Below are positions 5,613 through 8,034 of a stretch of DNA of 8,034 nucleotides, in pieces. The position numbers and the translations under genes are program-made. Below the pieces are notes generated by a model that saw nothing but the letters and a program-made list of their open reading frames with translations, did no database searches and was not told the DNA's origin. The DNA is from an uncultured bacterium (lineage in GTDB: Bacteria > Cyanobacteriota > Vampirovibrionia > Gastranaerophilales > Gastranaerophilaceae). The number at the start of each line of letters is the position of its first letter. Positions within the stretch are counted from its first letter, which is position 1. Location: assembly GCA_947365485.1 (NCBI GenBank), contig CANAXK010000074.1:1-8034 (forward strand), in the 5' to 3' direction.

Positions 5613-7109
5613 CTATGTTGCCTTATTTGCCAGAGCATTCTTGTATGTTGCTAAATCGAGATTATTTATCCCTGCTATTTTTGACTCTAAATCAGCTTTC
5701 TGAGCTTCAAGCTTTGCAAGAACTTCTTTTGCCTCACTTGATGTGTATTCTGCTGACATTAACATCGGGCCGGAATAGCCTCTTTCAATTCCACCCACGA
5801 CTTTTGGAACGGTGGAAGCCTGTGAAGTCAGAGTGAGACCGAGAAGCTCCTTGTAGTGAGATGGATTTTTCCCGCCAATAGCAAGCTGATACTCGTTCTT
5901 TCTCCAGGTCGAAGGCTTGTACCAGCACTTCTTTGCGTTAGGTGATGGAATGTATTCAGCAAGCTCTGAGGCGTATTTGTCCGGAGTTTTGGCTTTTGTG
6001 CGCATCATGTTTTCTCTGTATTTGATTAGCTTTCTAACATCTTTGGTGCAAGTCTCTGCAAGCGCGTCAAGCTCGGATTTTGTCTTCGTGTTTTTCAGCC
6101 TTCTCAATTCAGAGAGCTTTTGGGCTTGAACATTTCTGCGTTTTAAAAGTATTTTTCTTATAATCTTGCTTGAACCAGGTGTTCTGTTCATTGTATTAAT
6201 TCGATTGTCAAGCTCAACAATATTTTGCTTTGCAGAAGCCTCTAGCTGGGTTGACTTGTTATACTTGTTCTCCCAACTTGTGACATTCTTCCACGCACTG
6301 CTAACTTTTGAGTTGTAAGCACCCCTGAAACCTTTTGAAGCAACAAGCGTTTTGTCTGCTTGCATTGAAGCCTTTAATCCCTTAACTCCGCGCAACCCAA
6401 ACGCAGCAGTTATTCCGATAAACGCGTTTGCACAAATATCCTGCTGTGCCTTGTCAATTTCTGCTTCACTTCTTGCTTTGCTAAGCCTGCTTACGCCTTT
6501 TGCAATCCCAACTCCCGCACCTGCAACACCGGCTGCAGCAAGTCCAAACCCGATAGCTGGGCCTACAAAAGGAATAAAACAAGCACCTACGGCTGCCACT
6601 GTAATGGCAACATTTCTTGCGCATTTCTTCCAGTTCCAGCTTCCGTCTTCTTCAAAACCAGCAATAGCTTTTCCCATGTTTTTAAGCGCAGCACCTGCGT
6701 TTCCAAGCCACCTGCCAGCTTTACTCCAGAATCCCAATTCCTTGCTCTTTGGCCTTACTACCACAGAGCCGTCTTTTTGAGTGCCTGATTTTATATCATT
6801 TACCTGCTTGTCTATCTTGTCAACTTCTTCCTGAAGCGGCTTAATCTCTTCTACTTTCTTTTCACTTAGCGCCCTTTCTTCAAAGCTGGTTTTTAACTTT
6901 GTCCTGTCAGCTTCAAGCTCAGCCTGAATCCTTTTTTTGTAGTCTTCGTAAGACTCGTCAGCGCTTGATTTGCCAGCAGGTGAAGCCGGCGTTGTAAAAT
7001 TGAAAAGCCCGCAGTTAAAGCCTGTGTTCCAGTCAAATTGCGGCAAAGGTAACATCGGCATCTGATAAGGTGTCCCGCCCCAGTTATTTATTCCGGTAAA
7101 ATTCGTCAT
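5613..7109 (-). CDS. Hypothetical protein with coiled coils flanking a Gly/Ala-rich hydrophobic segment
   Basis: I do not recognise this 498-residue protein. The start is the ATG at 7109-7107 with AGGGG 6 nt upstream; the stop is a TAG at 5615-5613. From the N-terminus: an Asn/Gly/Pro/aromatic-rich head (1-45, e.g. PYQMPMLPLPQFDW) without a signal peptide; a charged helix with coiled-coil character (about 52-108); a basic Trp-containing section (125-165); a hydrophobic Gly/Ala-rich stretch (about 166-205, with AAVGACFIPFVGPAIGFGL) that could form a membrane hairpin or a glycine-zipper-like helix pair; a long Lys/Arg-rich helical region (about 265-375, e.g. RKILLKRRN); a section with two Trp and several Tyr (about 385-425); and a last short coiled coil (455-480). 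The mix recalls lineage-specific hypothetical proteins of Gastranaerophilales and, loosely, membrane-active effectors or pore-formers; neither link is demonstrated. It stands alone on the minus strand, convergent with the U32 gene and divergent from era. Confidence 0.88.
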   Translation of the reverse strand: MTNFTGINNWGGTPYQMPMLPLPQFDWNTGFNCGLFNFTTPASPAGKSSADESYEDYKKRIQAELEADRTKLKTSFEERALSEKKVEEIKPLQEEVDKIDKQVNDIKSGTQKDGSVVVRPKSKELGFWSKAGRWLGNAGAALKNMGKAIAGFEEDGSWNWKKCARNVAITVAAVGACFIPFVGPAIGFGLAAAGVAGAGVGIAKGVSRLSKARSEAEIDKAQQDICANAFIGITAAFGLRGVKGLKASMQADKTLVASKGFRGAYNSKVSSAWKNVTSWENKYNKSTQLEASAKQNIVELDNRINTMNRTPGSSKIIRKILLKRRNVQAQKLSELRRLKNTKTKSELDALAETCTKDVRKLIKYRENMMRTKAKTPDKYASELAEYIPSPNAKKCWYKPSTWRKNEYQLAIGGKNPSHYKELLGLTLTSQASTVPKVVGGIERGYSGPMLMSAEYTSSEAKEVLAKLEAQKADLESKIAGINNLDLATYKNALANKAT

Positions 7110-7115
7110 TACTTT

Positions 7116-7120
7116 CCCCT
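7116..7120 (-). promoter_or_regulatory. Ribosome binding site of the minus-strand hypothetical gene
   Basis: Read on the minus strand, AGGGG stands 6 nt before the ATG at 7109 and is followed by AAAGTA. It supports both the reality of the gene and the choice of start. Confidence 0.75.
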
Positions 7121-7165
7121 TATTTAATATCCCTTATTTATATAAAAAATTCTTGCCTCTGATTA

Positions 7166-7193
7166 TTGACTTTTAGTTACAAATCTTTACACT
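7166..7193 (+). promoter_or_regulatory. Candidate sigma70-type promoter P1 upstream of era
   Basis: TTGACT (7166-7171, five of six to the -35 consensus) is followed after 16 nt by TACACT (7188-7193, four of six to the -10 consensus). The predicted transcript start, at about 7199-7201, lies only a few bases before an in-frame ATG at 7206. It faces era and lies in the divergent intergenic region. The call is from sequence match alone. Confidence 0.45.
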
Positions 7194-7219
7194 GTACTAG
7201 CCACCATGCCTATATTTTT

Positions 7220-7228
7220 TGCTATAAT
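7220..7228 (+). promoter_or_regulatory. Extended -10 promoter P2 of era, predicting a leaderless transcript
   Basis: TGCTATAAT is a perfect extended -10 element (TG, one base, TATAAT). No -35 match is present at the right distance (GCCACC at 7200-7205), which extended -10 promoters tolerate. Transcription would begin 6-8 nt downstream, at about 7234-7236, which is at the era ATG itself (7236). Confidence 0.5.
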
Positions 7229-7235
7229 AAAATAC

Positions 7236-8034
7236 ATGAAGTGTGGATTCGTAACAATATTAGGGCGTCCTAATGTTGGAAAGTCGACTCTTTTGAATCA
7301 GATTTTGGGACAGAAGATAGTAATAACAACAGACAAGGCGCAAACAACAAGAAAACGCATAAAAGGGATTTTGACAGACGATAACGGGCAGATAATATTT
7401 GTAGATACCCCCGGAATCCATCGCCCCCTTAACAAACTCGGAGAATTTCTGCTCGACGAGGCAAAGGTTGCTGTTCCGGATGCGGACTTAATTTTGTTTC
7501 TTGTTGACGGCTCAGAGCCTGCGGGCAAGGGCGATAAGTGGATTGTCGAAAATATTCTTTCAAAAACAGAGATTCCTGTGATTCTTGTCATGAACAAACT
7601 GGACAAGATTAAAAACATGCAGAAAATCGAAGAAAATATGATGTCATACAAGACTCTGTTTAACGAAAATGTTCCGCTTGTAAGGATTTCTGCTAAGACC
7701 GGACGTAACAAAGACACTCTTTTGTCTAATATTTTGAAGAAACTTCCGGAGGGTGAAAAACTTTATCCAGACGATGTCGTGACGGAAGAGAGCATGAGAT
7801 CTGTTGCAGAGGAGATTATCAGAGAAAAAGTTTTGCTTAACACACAGGATGAGATTCCGCATTCTGTGGCAATAAAAGTCGAGAAGTATGAAGAAAAAGA
7901 CGAAATAGACAGAATATACGCAACAATATTCTGTGAGCAGAAAAGCCAGAAAGGAATCCTTATCGGGAAAGGCGGCAGTCTGCTTAAAAAGATAGGTACA
8001 GAGGCTCGTCTTGAGCTTGAAAGTATCGTGGAAA
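7236..8034 (+). CDS. era: GTPase Era, 30S ribosome assembly factor (3' end outside window)
   Basis: Era is an essential GTPase that binds the 3' end of 16S rRNA and helps mature the 30S subunit. The frame is open to the right edge: 266 codons are present and about 30-40 are missing, judged by family length. The GTPase domain has G1 GRPNVGKS at 10-17, G2 in QTTR at 36-39, G3 DTPG at 57-60, G4 NKLD at 120-123 and G5 SAK at 152-154. The canonical linker (YPDDVVTEES to EEIIREKVL, about 177-200) leads into the KH domain, with its RNA-binding loop IGKGG at 243-247. I chose the ATG at 7236 because it gives the usual short lead into GFVTILGRPN. An in-frame ATG at 7206 would add MPIFFAIIKY, and neither start has a Shine-Dalgarno site. 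The -10 box at 7220-7228 lies within the possible extension, which argues for 7236. No defects are visible. Confidence 0.96.
   Translation, partial: MKCGFVTILGRPNVGKSTLLNQILGQKIVITTDKAQTTRKRIKGILTDDNGQIIFVDTPGIHRPLNKLGEFLLDEAKVAVPDADLILFLVDGSEPAGKGDKWIVENILSKTEIPVILVMNKLDKIKNMQKIEENMMSYKTLFNENVPLVRISAKTGRNKDTLLSNILKKLPEGEKLYPDDVVTEESMRSVAEEIIREKVLLNTQDEIPHSVAIKVEKYEEKDEIDRIYATIFCEQKSQKGILIGKGGSLLKKIGTEARLELESIVE

Noticed and set aside
5576..5836. 86-codon plus-strand frame starting inside the palindrome
   Set aside because: It overlaps the 3' end of the minus-strand gene, has no ribosome binding site and encodes a Leu-rich low-information sequence.
6352..6780. 142-codon plus-strand frame rich in Ala and Pro
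   Set aside because: It lies antisense within the 498-residue minus-strand gene and mirrors that protein's Gly/Ala-rich codons; no Shine-Dalgarno site or recognisable domain.
7121..7150. Minus-strand promoter for the orphan gene (TATAAA/TATATA boxes on the reverse strand)
   Set aside because: The region is simply AT-rich and no -35-like hexamer occurs at the right spacing, so a specific site cannot be named.
7201..7209. Kozak-like CCACCATG before the upstream era ATG
   Set aside because: Eukaryotic context rules do not apply to this clearly bacterial gene set; coincidence.
1..8034. CRISPR, tRNA, rRNA, transposase, phage or defence genes
   Set aside because: Reading both strands gave no regularly spaced direct repeats, no tRNA cloverleaf or T-loop signature that I could recognise, and no recombinase or nuclease motif.

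Overview
This window looks like a housekeeping segment from an uncultured gut-type bacterium. The best guess is the non-photosynthetic cyanobacterial sister group (Vampirovibrionia/'Melainabacteria', order Gastranaerophilales). That rests on the flavour of two lineage-type hypothetical proteins (the fragment at the left edge and the 498-residue minus-strand protein) and on moderately low GC, all judged by eye and memory. Ffh, Pth and Era are universal bacterial genes and do not settle the taxonomy. The standard bacterial code fits, since TGA is used as a stop.

Layout: (1) 3-494, the 3' end of a plus-strand gene that enters from the left edge and encodes a coiled-coil-rich protein of unknown function. 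(2) 550-5554, a tight plus-strand operon: ffh (SRP GTPase), pth (peptidyl-tRNA hydrolase; TAG and ATG abut), a 428-residue TPR protein (15 bp gap) and a U32-family protein resembling the 23S rRNA hydroxylation factor RlhA (GTG start, 1 bp gap). (3) 5565-5610, a compact double palindrome between convergent genes. (4) 5613-7109, a minus-strand orphan gene for a 498-residue protein with coiled coils around a Gly/Ala-rich hydrophobic segment. (5) 7110-7235, a 126 bp divergent intergenic region with two candidate promoters facing right. (6) 7236-8034, the era GTPase gene, cut by the right edge.

The operon and era share a theme: membrane targeting of nascent chains (Ffh), recycling of peptidyl-tRNA (Pth), probable rRNA hydroxylation (U32) and 30S assembly (Era). 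The TPR protein is an unassigned member of this set. Its Gly-rich linker and amphipathic C-terminal tail suggest contact with a membrane or a partner protein, but this is inference.

The points most worth a second look are an apparently leaderless era start beneath a perfect extended -10 box, with a second promoter/ATG pair 30 bp upstream; the double palindrome, which is probably a dispersed repeat; the orphan minus-strand protein; and a start-stop element (ATGTGA) overlapping the U32 GTG start. No mobile element, CRISPR array, tRNA, rRNA or defence system was seen. No stretch longer than 300 bp lacks a gene.
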